A stretch of 64,000 nucleotides of DNA from Methylocystis sp. IM3 (GCF_038070105.1 NZ_JBBPBZ010000002.1:1170501-1234500); one strand, 5' to 3'. Counted from the stretch's first letter, positions 1 to 9,130 are shown. Translations and numbers: made by a program. The notes: a model not told the origin generated them from the letters alone.

Positions 1-669
1 GCGCGCTCCTCCTTCGAGGGCGGCCAGCGCTCGATTCAGATGCAGTCGTTTCCATTCCGCATGACAGCGGACAATTTGGCCAAGCACCGGCTCGACCCCA
101 ACATCGGTTTCTGGAAGAACCTCAAGGAAGGCAGCGACCACTTCGAGGTGACGAAGGAGGAGCCGCAGGTCGCCTTCTGTGGCCGTCGCTATGTCTTCAA
201 CGCCGAATCGGACGGGCATCTGGATCCGCTTTCCGCCTGTCCGCCGCTCAGGCAGGACCCCGAGATCGTCGCCAGCGTCTCCGCCAAGGCCGCGAAGGAC
301 GAGGCGAAAATTGCCGAGCTTTCGCAGGAGGTGAAGCCGGTGCGCGTCGTGTATCAGGACGGCGGCATGCATCCGAGCTTCCTTTCCAAGGTCGCCGAGA
401 CGAGCCGGCCCGAGGCGGTCGCGCCGCCGGAGGAGATCGCGCTCGAGGACAAGGCGGCGCGCGGCGGCAAGCCTGCGCCGCTCGCCGCGAAATCGCCGGT
501 CGTGACCATGGCCGCCGCCAAGGCGGCGACGCCGGCCCGCCCGGCGGAAACGACGAGCGTCGCGCGGGCGCTGTCGACGGATACGCGCCGGGACATGTCG
601 GCGCTCGCCGCCACCGCCGACGATGGTCCGACGTCTTCGATCAAGCGGGCGCTGAAGCTGAAGAAATAG
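1..669 (+). CDS. L,D-transpeptidase (YafK-like), C-terminal part, truncated by window edge
   Basis: The reading frame is open from the first base to a TAG at 667-669, so the gene begins before the window; an ATG at 40 lies inside the conserved region and is not the start. Residues near the left edge carry PFRMT followed by a FWK-LKEG-DHFE block. This matches the end of the E. coli YafK catalytic region (PFRMT, FWEQLKPGYDYFE, GRYV). The family is a periplasmic YkuD-fold murein L,D-transpeptidase that rearranges peptidoglycan or protein cross-links. The catalytic Cys and His would lie upstream of the window and cannot be checked. After about residue 75 the protein becomes an Ala/Pro/Lys-rich tail of about 145 residues not present in YafK, probably disordered. 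The family call is good; the exact substrate is unknown. Confidence 0.72.
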   Translation, partial: ARSSFEGGQRSIQMQSFPFRMTADNLAKHRLDPNIGFWKNLKEGSDHFEVTKEEPQVAFCGRRYVFNAESDGHLDPLSACPPLRQDPEIVASVSAKAAKDEAKIAELSQEVKPVRVVYQDGGMHPSFLSKVAETSRPEAVAPPEEIALEDKAARGGKPAPLAAKSPVVTMAAAKAATPARPAETTSVARALSTDTRRDMSALAATADDGPTSSIKRALKLKK

Positions 670-740
670 CGGGCGGGCGTCGCTTCGCCGGCGCGCGCGA
701 GGCTTTTCCTGGCGACCGCCCTGCCGCATTTGCCCTTGCG

Positions 741-755
741 GAACGCAAAGGGAAC
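741..755 (+). promoter_or_regulatory. LexA operator (SOS box) of lexA
   Basis: GAAC-N7-GAAC (gaac gcaaagg gaac) lies 78 bp before the lexA start. GTTC-N7-GTTC, its reverse complement, is the known LexA operator of alphaproteobacteria, so lexA is probably autorepressed. A weaker copy on the other strand sense, GTTC-N7-GTTT at 767-781, follows 11 bp later and could be a second half-strength site. Confidence 0.85.
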
Positions 756-833
756 GTCTAAGAATCGTTCATGATTTGTTTGTAACGCGCGACTGCTCTC
801 AAGGGGCTGTCACCGTGGCGACAGGGGCGTTCC

Positions 834-1544
834 ATGCTGACGAAAAAGCAGAGCGATCTGCTGCGTTTCATTCATGAGCGGCTAAAGGAATCGGGCGTTC
901 CGCCCTCTTTCGACGAGATGAAGGACGCGCTCGATCTGCGATCCAAATCCGGCATCCATCGGCTCATTCTCGCCCTCGAGGAGCGGGGCTTCATCCGCCG
1001 TCTGCCCAATCGCGCCCGTGCGCTCGAAGTGCTGCGTCTGCCCGAGTCCGCGACGCCCAGGGGCGGCGCCGGCTCCCGTGGGGGCAAATTTGCGCCAGCG
1101 GTGATTCAGGGCAATCTCGGTCGCGTCCGCCCACTGAGCGAACGCGAGGAGTCGGGCAATCAACCGGTGGCGATCCCCGTCATGGGGCGCATCGCGGCGG
1201 GCACGCCGATCTCGGCTATTCAGAGCCGCAGCCATACGATCAGCATGCCGCCCGACATGCTCTCGAATGGGGAGCATTTCGCGCTCGAGGTGCGCGGCGA
1301 TTCGATGATCGAGGCCGGCATTCTCGATGGCGACACGGTCGTCATCAAGAAGCAGGATCACGCGGACTCGGGCGACATCGTCGTGGCGCTGATCGAGGAC
1401 GAGGAGGCGACGCTGAAGCGGCTGCGCAAGCGCGGCGCCTCCATCGCGCTGGAAGCGGCCAATCCCGCCTATGAGACCCGGATTTTTGGCCCCGACAAGG
1501 TGCGAATCCAGGGCAAGCTCGTCAGCCTGTTGCGGAAATATTGA
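834..1544 (+). CDS. lexA: SOS response repressor LexA
   Basis: This is the transcriptional repressor of the DNA-damage regulon, inactivated by RecA-stimulated self-cleavage. The 236-residue length and layout are typical for alphaproteobacteria. An N-terminal winged helix-turn-helix occupies residues 1-65 ([10 protein letters not shown], then SKSGIHRLI). A linker follows, then a peptidase S24 domain from about residue 110. The Ala122-Gly123 cleavage bond is in GRIAAGTP. The catalytic serine is Ser157 in [10 protein letters not shown] and the catalytic lysine is Lys195 in EATLKR. All key residues are present. The start is fixed by the MLTKKQ beginning shared by the family. A LexA-type box at 741-755 supports autoregulation. 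It is transcribed toward the convergent comEC gene. Confidence 0.97.
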   Translation: MLTKKQSDLLRFIHERLKESGVPPSFDEMKDALDLRSKSGIHRLILALEERGFIRRLPNRARALEVLRLPESATPRGGAGSRGGKFAPAVIQGNLGRVRPLSEREESGNQPVAIPVMGRIAAGTPISAIQSRSHTISMPPDMLSNGEHFALEVRGDSMIEAGILDGDTVVIKKQDHADSGDIVVALIEDEEATLKRLRKRGASIALEAANPAYETRIFGPDKVRIQGKLVSLLRKY

Positions 1545-1703
1545 ACCTTTCCCTCTGATTTACAGGGATAGTCATATCGGCTCTGAAGGGGTTCGCCCAT
1601 CCCGCTTCTCGCGGGCGGACGACGTGAGGCGGGCGGGGCGGCTCCGCTCCCTCGCAAACCCCGTCGTTTTGACTGGGACGCGACGCTTTCGCGCCGCTGT
1701 GGT

Positions 1704-3953
1704 TCATTCCATCGGTTCCGAGAGTTCCGCTTCCTCGCTCTCCTCATCCTCGGGCGCCGCGGCGCGCCCGGTCGCGGGCGGCGGGCGGGGAGACCAGGGC
1801 CGGTCCTCGTCGACCCCGCGCGCGGTCGTCCACAGGACGCCGCCTTCCTTGGCGAACTGCAAGGACACGGCCCCCGTTTCCGCGAGCCTGATACGGTCGA
1901 TGACGAGCGGCGCGCCGCAGCCTTCGGGCGCGCGCAGCGGCGTGACGACGATCGCCGCCCGCGCGCAATCTTCGAGAAAAGCGCCGCGCGCGGTGACGAG
2001 CGCCACAAAACGCCCGTCCGCCAGACGGGCTACGCATCCGTAATCGTCGCAAGCGGTCCCGTCTTTCGCTTCGACGACGCTTCGGCCGTCGGCGTCGGCG
2101 CGCAGCCATTGTTCCGCCGCGAAGGCGCCGGGCCTCCTGGCGAGCAAAGCGAGTTCTCCCGAGGCGAGACGGATCGCCGCTGCGTCTCCCGACGCGGGGA
2201 TGGCGAGATCGAATCCGGCGCCGCTCCTGGCGCCGAGGAGCCCGATCAGCGCCAGCGGAATGGCCGTGGCGCGCAGCGCGCTGGTCCGCCAGAGCACCGC
2301 GGAGAGCACGGCGAGGGCAAGAAAGACGATCGCCCAGGGCGCGAAAGCCTTCACCTGAAGGCTGGCGCCGGGCGCGCTGGCGATGAGGCCGGCAAGCCAT
2401 GTGACGAGATGGATGCCCATCTCCAGCCAGCGCCAGATGAAGCCGTCGAGCCCGAAGGGGTAGAGCGCGGCGCCGAGAAGCGCGCAAGGCACGGCGAAAA
2501 ACTCGATGACGGCGAGCGTCAGAGGATTGCCGATCAGCACATAGGGGCTGATCTCGTGGAAGTCATAGGCCATGAAGGAGGCGGTCGCGGAAGTGGCGCA
2601 GAGCGTCGCGACCACGAGCGCGCCAGGGCCATGCAAAAGACGCTCGGCCAGAATTTCGCGCCACTCCACAAAACGTCCGGGCGGGGAAGGCGCCGTCCCC
2701 GAGCGGCTGTGGGCGAGACGCTGGCCCCGCCATTCATAGACGGCGATGAGCGCCGCGACAGCCGCGAAGGAGAGCTGGAAGCTTGCGCCCAATATCGCCT
2801 CCGGTTCGAAGGCGACGACGAAGAAGGCCGCGAGCGCGAGATTGCGCATGGAGAGCGACGGCCGATCGAACAGCACGGCGGCGAGCATGATCAGCGTCAT
2901 GATCAGCGCGCGCTCCGTCCCGACGCGCGAGCCGGTGGCGATGTCGTACAGAATTGCGCCGACGATGGCGAGCGCCGCCGCCCATTTCTTGATGGGATAG
3001 TTGAGGGCGAGCGTCTGCGACGTCGCGAGCAGACGGCGCAGGCCGACGAAGAAAATGCCGGCGACGAGCGTCATCTGGATGCCGGAGATCGTGACGATGT
3101 GAAAAATGCCGGCGCGCCGGATGAGATCTTTGGCATTCTCGGACAGAAAGTCGCGCTTGCCCGTGACCATGGCCGCGGCAATCGCGCCGGCGTCGCCGCC
3201 GATCGTCCTGTCGACGCGCAGCGCGAGCGCATTTCGCACGCGGTCGACCCCGGCGAAAAAACGTAGCGACACCGGCGCCGGATCGGGGGGCGGCATGGTC
3301 TCGATGCGGCCGAGCGCGCTGCCGACGCCGCCGATCCGCGCGAAATAGGCGTCCCGCGCAAAATCATAGCCGCCCGGCAGCGCCGCCCGCGCGGGCGGCA
3401 GAAGCCGCGCCTTCAGGGCGATAAAGTCGCCCGCGGCGAAATGCGGCTCGCCGCGCATTGTGAGGCGCACGCGCGCGGGCGCAACATCATTCAAAAAACC
3501 CTCCGCACTCGCGACGCGCAGGATGAAGCGCGCGCCGCTGGCGCGCAGGTCGATCTCTTCGACGAATCCCGTCAATTCGCCGACGCCCGTCCTTGCGACG
3601 ACCGGCGCCGCGACCCGCGCCGTGCGCCAGGCTCCCGCGGCAAAGCCGGCCGCCACGAAGGCGAGGGCGAGAAAAAGTCCATGGGCGCGCGCGTGGCGGC
3701 GGGTGAGAAAGGCGATCAGGACGACACTGGCGAGCGCCCCGAAGCAAAGGGTGAGCGAAGGCTCGCGGTTGGCGCTGAAATAGAGGACCACGCCGCCAAT
3801 GGCGCCGACTGCGCGCCACAGAAAGGGCCGCCTGAGTTCGACTTCCTCGGCGTAGGCGCGCCGTAGCGCCTCCGGCGGCCAGTAGAGGCGCGGCGCGATC
3901 GAAACAACGCCGCCGCCAAGCTCCCGATGTTCAGCCGCCCGTGCGTCGCTCAT
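1704..3953 (-). CDS. comEC: ComEC/Rec2-family DNA uptake membrane protein
   Basis: This is a polytopic inner-membrane channel protein for uptake of single-stranded DNA in natural transformation. Of its 749 residues, the N-terminal part carries two or three membrane helices (about 50-110) and an OB-like soluble domain (about 115-225). The Competence domain follows, with the family motif FHIVTISGIQM near residues 287-297 and about eight further helices to residue 570. The C-terminal 180 residues are soluble and resemble the position of the metallo-hydrolase domain. No HxHxDH motif is present, so no nuclease activity should be assumed. It is convergent with lexA. Whether the organism is transformable cannot be told from this gene alone, since ComEC is common in non-competent alphaproteobacteria. 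Confidence 0.9.
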   Translation of the reverse strand: MSDARAAEHRELGGGVVSIAPRLYWPPEALRRAYAEEVELRRPFLWRAVGAIGGVVLYFSANREPSLTLCFGALASVVLIAFLTRRHARAHGLFLALAFVAAGFAAGAWRTARVAAPVVARTGVGELTGFVEEIDLRASGARFILRVASAEGFLNDVAPARVRLTMRGEPHFAAGDFIALKARLLPPARAALPGGYDFARDAYFARIGGVGSALGRIETMPPPDPAPVSLRFFAGVDRVRNALALRVDRTIGGDAGAIAAAMVTGKRDFLSENAKDLIRRAGIFHIVTISGIQMTLVAGIFFVGLRRLLATSQTLALNYPIKKWAAALAIVGAILYDIATGSRVGTERALIMTLIMLAAVLFDRPSLSMRNLALAAFFVVAFEPEAILGASFQLSFAAVAALIAVYEWRGQRLAHSRSGTAPSPPGRFVEWREILAERLLHGPGALVVATLCATSATASFMAYDFHEISPYVLIGNPLTLAVIEFFAVPCALLGAALYPFGLDGFIWRWLEMGIHLVTWLAGLIASAPGASLQVKAFAPWAIVFLALAVLSAVLWRTSALRATAIPLALIGLLGARSGAGFDLAIPASGDAAAIRLASGELALLARRPGAFAAEQWLRADADGRSVVEAKDGTACDDYGCVARLADGRFVALVTARGAFLEDCARAAIVVTPLRAPEGCGAPLVIDRIRLAETGAVSLQFAKEGGVLWTTARGVDEDRPWSPRPPPATGRAAAPEDEESEEAELSEPME

Positions 3954-4019
3954 CCCGACCCCCGCGACGAGACCTTAATGCGAGTCGTCGGCCGGCGCCA
4001 TGGCCAAGATCACGCTCCC

Positions 4020-4217
4020 TCAGCCCCTGGCGCGGCTCTTGCGCTTCTTGCCGCCCTGCGGCCCCCGGCCCGGCGTGTGCGTCTCGAGGGCGGGCGTCTC
4101 GTCCATGCGCAGGTAGCGCACGCCGAGGAAGAACAATATTTGAGCGTCGCCGGTGCGCGGCTCGCTCACACGGCGCGGGATGTTCCCACGCAATCCGAAG
4201 GCGATGACCTCCCCCAT
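4020..4217 (-). CDS. small conserved hypothetical protein (65 aa)
   Basis: I do not recognise a named family. The protein begins MGEVIAFGLRG, continues with NIPRRVSEPRTGDAQILFFLG, and ends in a basic tail rich in Gly, Lys and Arg. The ATG at 4217 is chosen because a GAAGAGG ribosome-binding sequence precedes it by a normal distance; a TTG at 4247 is a poorer alternative. It lies upstream of comEC on the same strand with about 65 bp between them. Non-random composition in this frame compared with the overlapping arginine-rich frames argues that it is real. The function is unknown. Confidence 0.6.
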   Translation of the reverse strand: MGEVIAFGLRGNIPRRVSEPRTGDAQILFFLGVRYLRMDETPALETHTPGRGPQGGKKRKSRARG

Positions 4218-4345
4218 GTCGACCTCTTCGTGGCGGCTTTGGTCCAAAATGAATCAACTCTGAACGGAATTAGGGGGCGGCGAGGGTTAATGTTCCGCTA
4301 ACGACCCGGGGCTAGTCTCTCTCCTCCAGTTGCGTAAGCGTTCGA

Positions 4346-5416
4346 GTGAGTAGCCGATCCATGCATCGAGATATGTCAGGGCGACGGATCGACCATGCCG
4401 CGCTTCTTGGCGCCATCGTCGACCAGTTTGTCGCGCGGCAGATACATCCGATTGGCGACATCAAGCAATTCGAACAACTTGCGCTTGGCCTCATCGATAT
4501 CGTCGACGCCAACGCCGCGGCGCGCATCGCCCGTCCCTTATGCATGCATCCCGAGACGCCGGCGTCGGTCTTTCCGTGTCTTCTCGCCAAGGGCGGGCCT
4601 TGCGCCGAGCTTGCCCTGCAATTTGCTCCCGCCCTCCCGCGCGCCGATCTGCTGGCCGCCGCGCAGGGCGGCGCGCCTCTTGCCTGCGCGGTCGCCCGAC
4701 GCGCCGAGCTCGATCGAGATGTCGTCGACGCGCTCATTCAGCGTGGCGAAGCCGAAACCTTTCGCGCCCTCGCCGCCAACTGGAGCCTCCGGCTCGACGC
4801 GGGCGCGCGGCGCGCGCTCGCCCTGGCGGCGCGCGACGATCTGAGCCTGGGGCGCATCCTGCTCGACCGCGACGATTTCAGCGGCGAGGCCGAGGGCCTC
4901 TTTCTCGCCGCGACGCGCCACGAGCGTACGGACATCATCCTGAACGCATGCCGGCGGGCGCTGGCCACAGGGAAGGCGGATCGCCGCCCCGCCGATCCGG
5001 CGCTTGCCGTGCGGCTCGAGGCCGCCGCCCTGGAAAGCGACCGCGCGGGCATGGTGGCGATCCTCGCCGAAGCCCTCGACTGTCGCCGGGAGCGCGCCGC
5101 GGCGATCCTATCCGACGCGCAGGGCGAACCGCTGGCGCTGGCGCTGGCGGCGCTCGGCGTCGATCCCGATGCGGCCTCCCGCATCTTCCTGGCTCAGGAG
5201 GCGAACCGGGCGCCCACGCTCTCTGCGCTCGTGCGCGCCATTCCGCAGCGCGCCGCAACGCAGATCATTGCCGCGACTGTCGGCGGGCTGAAAGGCGAGC
5301 GCGAGGCCGCACGGCGCGTGAGCGGACGCGACGATCTCGCGGCGGCGCCCGGCTGGCGGCGTCCGGCGCAGGTTCTCGGCCCCGCGCCGCTGCGCAAGGC
5401 CGATCGGTCCGCGTGA
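4346..5416 (+). CDS. DUF2336-like alpha-helical repeat protein
   Basis: This protein of about 350 residues is almost entirely Ala/Leu/Arg-rich amphipathic helices (for example AALLGAIVDQF and RRALALAARDD). No signal peptide, membrane segment or catalytic motif is seen. The layout and composition resemble the DUF2336 proteins of alphaproteobacteria, which look like HEAT/ARM-type repeats of unknown role. The listed GTG start is one of three candidates; ATG codons at 4361 and 4373 are equally possible and would shorten the protein by 5 or 9 residues. It stands alone, convergent with a DUF1491 gene 5 bp away. A long arginine-rich frame overlapping it on the same strand is a codon-usage shadow. 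Confidence 0.7.
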   Translation: MSSRSMHRDMSGRRIDHAALLGAIVDQFVARQIHPIGDIKQFEQLALGLIDIVDANAAARIARPLCMHPETPASVFPCLLAKGGPCAELALQFAPALPRADLLAAAQGGAPLACAVARRAELDRDVVDALIQRGEAETFRALAANWSLRLDAGARRALALAARDDLSLGRILLDRDDFSGEAEGLFLAATRHERTDIILNACRRALATGKADRRPADPALAVRLEAAALESDRAGMVAILAEALDCRRERAAAILSDAQGEPLALALAALGVDPDAASRIFLAQEANRAPTLSALVRAIPQRAATQIIAATVGGLKGEREAARRVSGRDDLAAAPGWRRPAQVLGPAPLRKADRSA

Positions 5417-5421
5417 GAGGC

Positions 5422-5763
5422 TCAGGCGGCGAGATCGACGAAGACGCGCCCGTCGCGGTCTTCGATCTCGATGATCCAGAGGTCGGGGTCGAACATGATC
5501 TCACGCTTGAGGCGCGCCTCCGCCTCGGCGGAATCGACCCAATCGCCCGCATGGACCTTGGAAAAAAGACGATCCACGCCCTCCGGCAGCGCCTCGCTTT
5601 GCGGGGCGGGACCATAGACGGCCGCGCGGCCGTCGAGCCGATCGAGCTTGATGAAAAGGGCGCCGGCCTCGGCCGAGCCGCGCCGGCGCAGCATGGCGAC
5701 GGCGCCTTGCGCTTCGGCCCGGCGGATGAGGGCGGCGGCAAAAATGTCGGATCGTAGACGCAT
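5422..5763 (-). CDS. DUF1491 family protein
   Basis: This is a small soluble protein of 113 residues. The start MRLRSDIFAAALIRRAE and the block GALFIKLDRLDG...YGPAPQS are the hallmarks of DUF1491, a family found mainly in alphaproteobacteria. The end carries WIIEIEDRDGR. No biochemical function is established for the family. It converges with the DUF2336-like gene, with only 5 bp between the stop codons. The length is normal for the family. Confidence 0.88.
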   Translation of the reverse strand: MRLRSDIFAAALIRRAEAQGAVAMLRRRGSAEAGALFIKLDRLDGRAAVYGPAPQSEALPEGVDRLFSKVHAGDWVDSAEAEARLKREIMFDPDLWIIEIEDRDGRVFVDLAA

Positions 5764-5804
5764 CAGCCCAACTTAGTGCGCGACGCGCCTCTGGTCCAAG
5801 CCCG

Positions 5805-6587
5805 TCACTGAGGGCGCCCCGCCCCCGCCCCCGCCTTCGCGGCGATGGCCTTCACGACCTTTGGCGTGAGTTCGCCCGTGGCGGAGAGGCCGTTGTCCTG
5901 CTCGAACTTCGCGATGGTCTTGCGTAGGCCAGGGCTCATGATCCCGTCCGGCTTCACCACATAGCCGAGCCGTTGCAGGGCGCGCTGCGCGGAGAGCACA
6001 TTGCGGTCGGGCCCCGCCGCCGGCGTTTCGGCCGGGGCGGCGGGGGACTTTTTGGCGTCGCTTCCGAGCAGCGAGCCGATCTGGTCCCGGCTCGCGGCAG
6101 GCTGCTTCTTTTCCGGCTTGGCAGCGGGGGCGGGGTCGGTTTTCAGGAGCGCCGCGAGCGGATCGACCTTCGCGGGCTCCGGCTTTGCTGCGGCCTTCGG
6201 GCCGATCCGGGGCGCCGCCTCGGTCTTGACGGCCTCGGCCTCGCGCGCGGCGGCTTCGATTTTCGCCGGGCGGGCCGGCGGCGTCGGCGTTTCCGCGACG
6301 GGGCTCTTCTCGGGCGTGACCACATGCGCCGAGAAGAGGGGTGCGGGATGGCGGCCGTCCTGGAAGAACAGCGCGTTCATCGGCACGCCGACGAGGGCGA
6401 GGCCGCCGATGCCGACGAGCGTCAGGACGCCGAGGCGGCGCTTCTCGAACATGCCGCCGCGCGCGGGCTTTTTCTTGGGCGCCCGCGCGGGGGAGGGGGC
6501 GGCGCCCGCCCCGCGGCGCTTGGGCGACGCGGCGCGTTCCTCGGGGAAGTCGTCGAACCTCTGGTCGCTGAGAGAAACGTCACGCAA
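5805..6587 (-). CDS. membrane-anchored peptidoglycan-binding domain protein
   Basis: This 260-residue protein has a basic cytoplasmic N-terminus (1-50) and one membrane helix at about 51-72 (RRLGVLTLVGIGGLALVGVPM). A long Ala/Pro/Lys/Glu-rich periplasmic linker reaches to about residue 195. A C-terminal PG_binding_1 domain carries NVLSAQRALQRLGY, DGIMSPGLRKTI and FEQDNGL. It probably binds peptidoglycan; no enzymatic domain is present. Its ATG overlaps the last 8 bases of the upstream histidine kinase gene, so the two are very likely cotranslated. The pairing suggests a role in cell-envelope sensing or anchoring, which is inference. Confidence 0.85.
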   Translation of the reverse strand: MRDVSLSDQRFDDFPEERAASPKRRGAGAAPSPARAPKKKPARGGMFEKRRLGVLTLVGIGGLALVGVPMNALFFQDGRHPAPLFSAHVVTPEKSPVAETPTPPARPAKIEAAAREAEAVKTEAAPRIGPKAAAKPEPAKVDPLAALLKTDPAPAAKPEKKQPAASRDQIGSLLGSDAKKSPAAPAETPAAGPDRNVLSAQRALQRLGYVVKPDGIMSPGLRKTIAKFEQDNGLSATGELTPKVVKAIAAKAGAGAGRPQ

Positions 6588-8445
6588 TTTTCTTCACCGT
6601 CTCTTCGTCGTGGCGAATGACCGCGCCAAAAGCGGCGCCATGGCGCGGAATGGTTTCGATCCTGGCGGCGGCCCCGGAGGCAGAGCCAGGGGCAGACGCG
6701 AGCGCGCGGCAGTCGAGCGGCAGACGCACCGTCACGGCCGCGCCCTTCTTCGGCGCACTTTCGATGACGATGGCGCCGCCGTGCAGCCCGACGAGACCGC
6801 GCACGACGGAAAGGCCGAGCCCGGTGCCTTCATAGGCGCGGCCGTGCGTGGCGCTCGCCTGAAAGAAGGGGTCGCCGAGACGCGGGAGATCGGTCGGCGC
6901 AATGCCGATGCCGGTGTCGGCCACCGTCAGGGACAGGAGGTTGCCCTCGGGCGCGACGCGCACGCTCACACGACCGCCGGCCGGCGTGAATTTCACCGCA
7001 TTCGACAGAAGATTGAGCGTGATCTGCTTGCAGGCGCGCTTGTCGGCGACGAGCTGCGCCGAGTCGCGGCCGTAGTCGCGCAGGAGCCGCACGCCGCCTT
7101 CGTCGGCCTTGAGCTGCATCATGTCGCAGCACTGGTCGAGAAGCTCGGGGAGCGAGAAGGGCTCAGGGTTGAGCTGCATCGCGCCCGCCTCGATCTTGGA
7201 CATGTCGAGGATCGTGTTGACGATCTGAAGCAGGTGATTGCCCGAATCCGCGACGATGCGCGCATATTCGCGCTGCTTGACCGGATCCGCGGGCGAGAGC
7301 GCCGGATTGGCGAGCATCTCCGAAAAGCCGATGATCGCGTTGAGCGGCGTACGCAATTCATGGCTGACATTGGCGAGGAAGCGCTCCTTCATCGCGGCGG
7401 CGCGCGCGCTCTCCGCCCGCGCCGCCGCGATGGCCTCTTCCGCGCGCGTCTGCGCCGTCACGTCACGCAGAAGGCAGACGACGGGAGCCGTCGATCCGTC
7501 CGTCTCCCCGGCCGTTGCATCCGCGCGGCGCATGCGCGCCTCGAAATTGTTGAACACCGGCTCGGCGTAGTCGCCCGAAGCCGAAGGCGCGAGCCCGACC
7601 TGGACGCGCAGAACGGCGGCGCAGGGCGCGCCTTGCGCGGCGGCGTCCGAGACGAGCTTGAGAAAAGCCGGACGGTCGCCGATGTGAACCCTCTGAAAGA
7701 AGCCGCGCCCGACGAGGTCGCCGCGCTCCAGCCCATAGGACTTGTGCGCGTCGCCGATGGGCGCGACGACGGCGCCGCTGCGGTCGAGATGCAGGACGAT
7801 GTCGCCGAGCGCGCCGGTGAGCAGGCGCAGATCCCGCGCGCTCGCCGCTTCGGCCGGGTTTTTCTCGCCGCTCTCGGCGCGCACGGCGCAGCGCGCGAGA
7901 AAGGCGGCGTAGAGGATGAGCGGCGCGGCGAAGATCGGGAAAGCTGCGGAAAGGTCGAGGCCGCCGAAGTCTTTCACAGCGAGACCCGCCGTGATCGCGG
8001 CGATGGCCGCCGCCTCGGCGAGGACGATCGGCGCGACGCCCGGGGCCGCCAGCGCGGCTTCCACGAGCGCGATGGTCAGTGAGGCCACGGCGGGGCCTGT
8101 TGCGCCCGCGCCCGCATAGAGCGCCGAGGACAAGGCGAGCCAGCCGAAAATGGAGATGCTCTGCGCAAGGACGAGCCGACCCGTGCGCGCGAACGCGGCG
8201 ACGGCGACGAGCGGCGTCTGCGCAAGAAGGAAGATCAAGGCCTCGTGAGGCGTCGGCGGCCCGTAGACGAAGAGCCACATTGGCGCGCTGGCGAGCGCGC
8301 AGCCGGCAAAAAGGAGGCGCGGCAGCATGAAGAAGCGATGGCGCGCGCGTTCGAGCGGGTTTCCGCCCGCGCTTTCGTGGATGAGATGGTCGAGAAAACG
8401 CAACGGACCTTCCGGGGACATCGATTGGGTAACCAAAATACGCAA
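6580..8445 (-). CDS. sensor histidine kinase with N-terminal membrane region and PAS domain
   Basis: This 621-residue transmitter protein has about five hydrophobic helices between residues 40 and 190. A PAS-like domain follows at about 205-330 (LGDIVLHLDRSGAVVAPIG, then VCLLRDVTAQ). The HisKA domain has the phospho-acceptor motif NVSHELRTPLNAI near residue 360. An HATPase domain carries N box NLLSNAVKF, G1 DTGIGIA and G2 GTGLGLSVV. All catalytic motifs look intact. No receiver domain or partner response regulator is adjacent. Its stop codon overlaps the start of the peptidoglycan-binding gene by 8 bp. The architecture resembles the PleC/DivJ type of alphaproteobacterial cell-cycle kinases, but that assignment is not secure. 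Confidence 0.92.
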   Translation of the reverse strand: MRILVTQSMSPEGPLRFLDHLIHESAGGNPLERARHRFFMLPRLLFAGCALASAPMWLFVYGPPTPHEALIFLLAQTPLVAVAAFARTGRLVLAQSISIFGWLALSSALYAGAGATGPAVASLTIALVEAALAAPGVAPIVLAEAAAIAAITAGLAVKDFGGLDLSAAFPIFAAPLILYAAFLARCAVRAESGEKNPAEAASARDLRLLTGALGDIVLHLDRSGAVVAPIGDAHKSYGLERGDLVGRGFFQRVHIGDRPAFLKLVSDAAAQGAPCAAVLRVQVGLAPSASGDYAEPVFNNFEARMRRADATAGETDGSTAPVVCLLRDVTAQTRAEEAIAAARAESARAAAMKERFLANVSHELRTPLNAIIGFSEMLANPALSPADPVKQREYARIVADSGNHLLQIVNTILDMSKIEAGAMQLNPEPFSLPELLDQCCDMMQLKADEGGVRLLRDYGRDSAQLVADKRACKQITLNLLSNAVKFTPAGGRVSVRVAPEGNLLSLTVADTGIGIAPTDLPRLGDPFFQASATHGRAYEGTGLGLSVVRGLVGLHGGAIVIESAPKKGAAVTVRLPLDCRALASAPGSASGAAARIETIPRHGAAFGAVIRHDEETVKKIA

Positions 8446-8674
8446 CGGCGCGCTCCTGCTCGACAGGAAGGTGGCTGAGCAGTCTTAATGAGTGCTGAGC
8501 GGTTCTGCGCGAGGACGGCCCTCTGGCGTCGGCGCAAGAGCAAAGGTTTTATTTTGGTTGTCTCCCTGCCATTTTGCGAGGCGGGGGCGCGTTTACTTCT
8601 GCTCAATCCCCGAGCGCGACAAAGGTTACGGACGGCGTGTTCTCTCAGGCGCCCGATCCGGCGGAGATCAGCCC

Positions 8675-8950
8675 TTGTTTTTTCTCCTCAAATGCGTCGC
8701 TTGCATCGCGCTCGTACTGTTCGCGCTCGGCTGGCGCGGGGCCGAGGGCCCGTCAGATTCAACGCAGTCGCGGGCGAGTTCAGCGGCAGCCAAATCCCAG
8801 CGGCGGGCGCCGGTCGAACTGGGCGCGCGGGAGCTGGCTCAGGCGGGGGCGGACGCCCTCGTCGCCGCCGCACGCGACAAATGCCTCGCCGCGCCCCGTG
8901 AGTGCGCCGCCCTGCTGCAACATTATCAAGGCGCGGCGCGGGCGCGTTAA
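8675..8950 (+). CDS. small membrane-anchored protein, DUF5330-like
   Basis: The proposed TTG start at 8675 is preceded by a GGAGAT ribosome-binding sequence, giving 91 residues. The protein begins MFFLLKCVACIALVLFALGW, a single N-terminal helix or signal anchor. It ends with a short helical region containing two cysteines (DKCLAAPRECAALLQH). This arrangement, with FFLL at the start and paired Cys in a Cys-x7-Cys-type segment, resembles the small DUF5330 proteins of Rhizobiales. The similarity is from memory of family layout only. An upstream in-frame ATG at 8492 exists, but the added segment looks non-coding. The function is unknown. Confidence 0.5.
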   Translation: MFFLLKCVACIALVLFALGWRGAEGPSDSTQSRASSAAAKSQRRAPVELGARELAQAGADALVAAARDKCLAAPRECAALLQHYQGAARAR

Positions 8951-9130
8951 CCTTTGGAGCGAGCCAAAACGACAGGCGCAAGCCTGAGCGTTCCGAAAAA
9001 AGACGATTTGGCCGTAATCAAAAAATTAACCATATTCCTTGATCTCGTTGACGAGCGTTTCTCGAAGCCGAACCGCTTCCCCGCCTTTCCGCCGCAACCC
9101 GCGTTGCGCAACCGCATCAAGGAGACGGAC

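Noticed and set aside
4540..5757. 405-residue plus-strand ORF overlapping the DUF2336-like gene
   Set aside because: It is extremely Arg/Gly/Ala/Pro-rich with no domain, and it runs through two better-supported genes. It is a high-GC codon shadow.
6001..8082. 693-residue plus-strand ORF opposite the histidine kinase pair
   Set aside because: It is antisense to two well-supported genes and has only biased composition.
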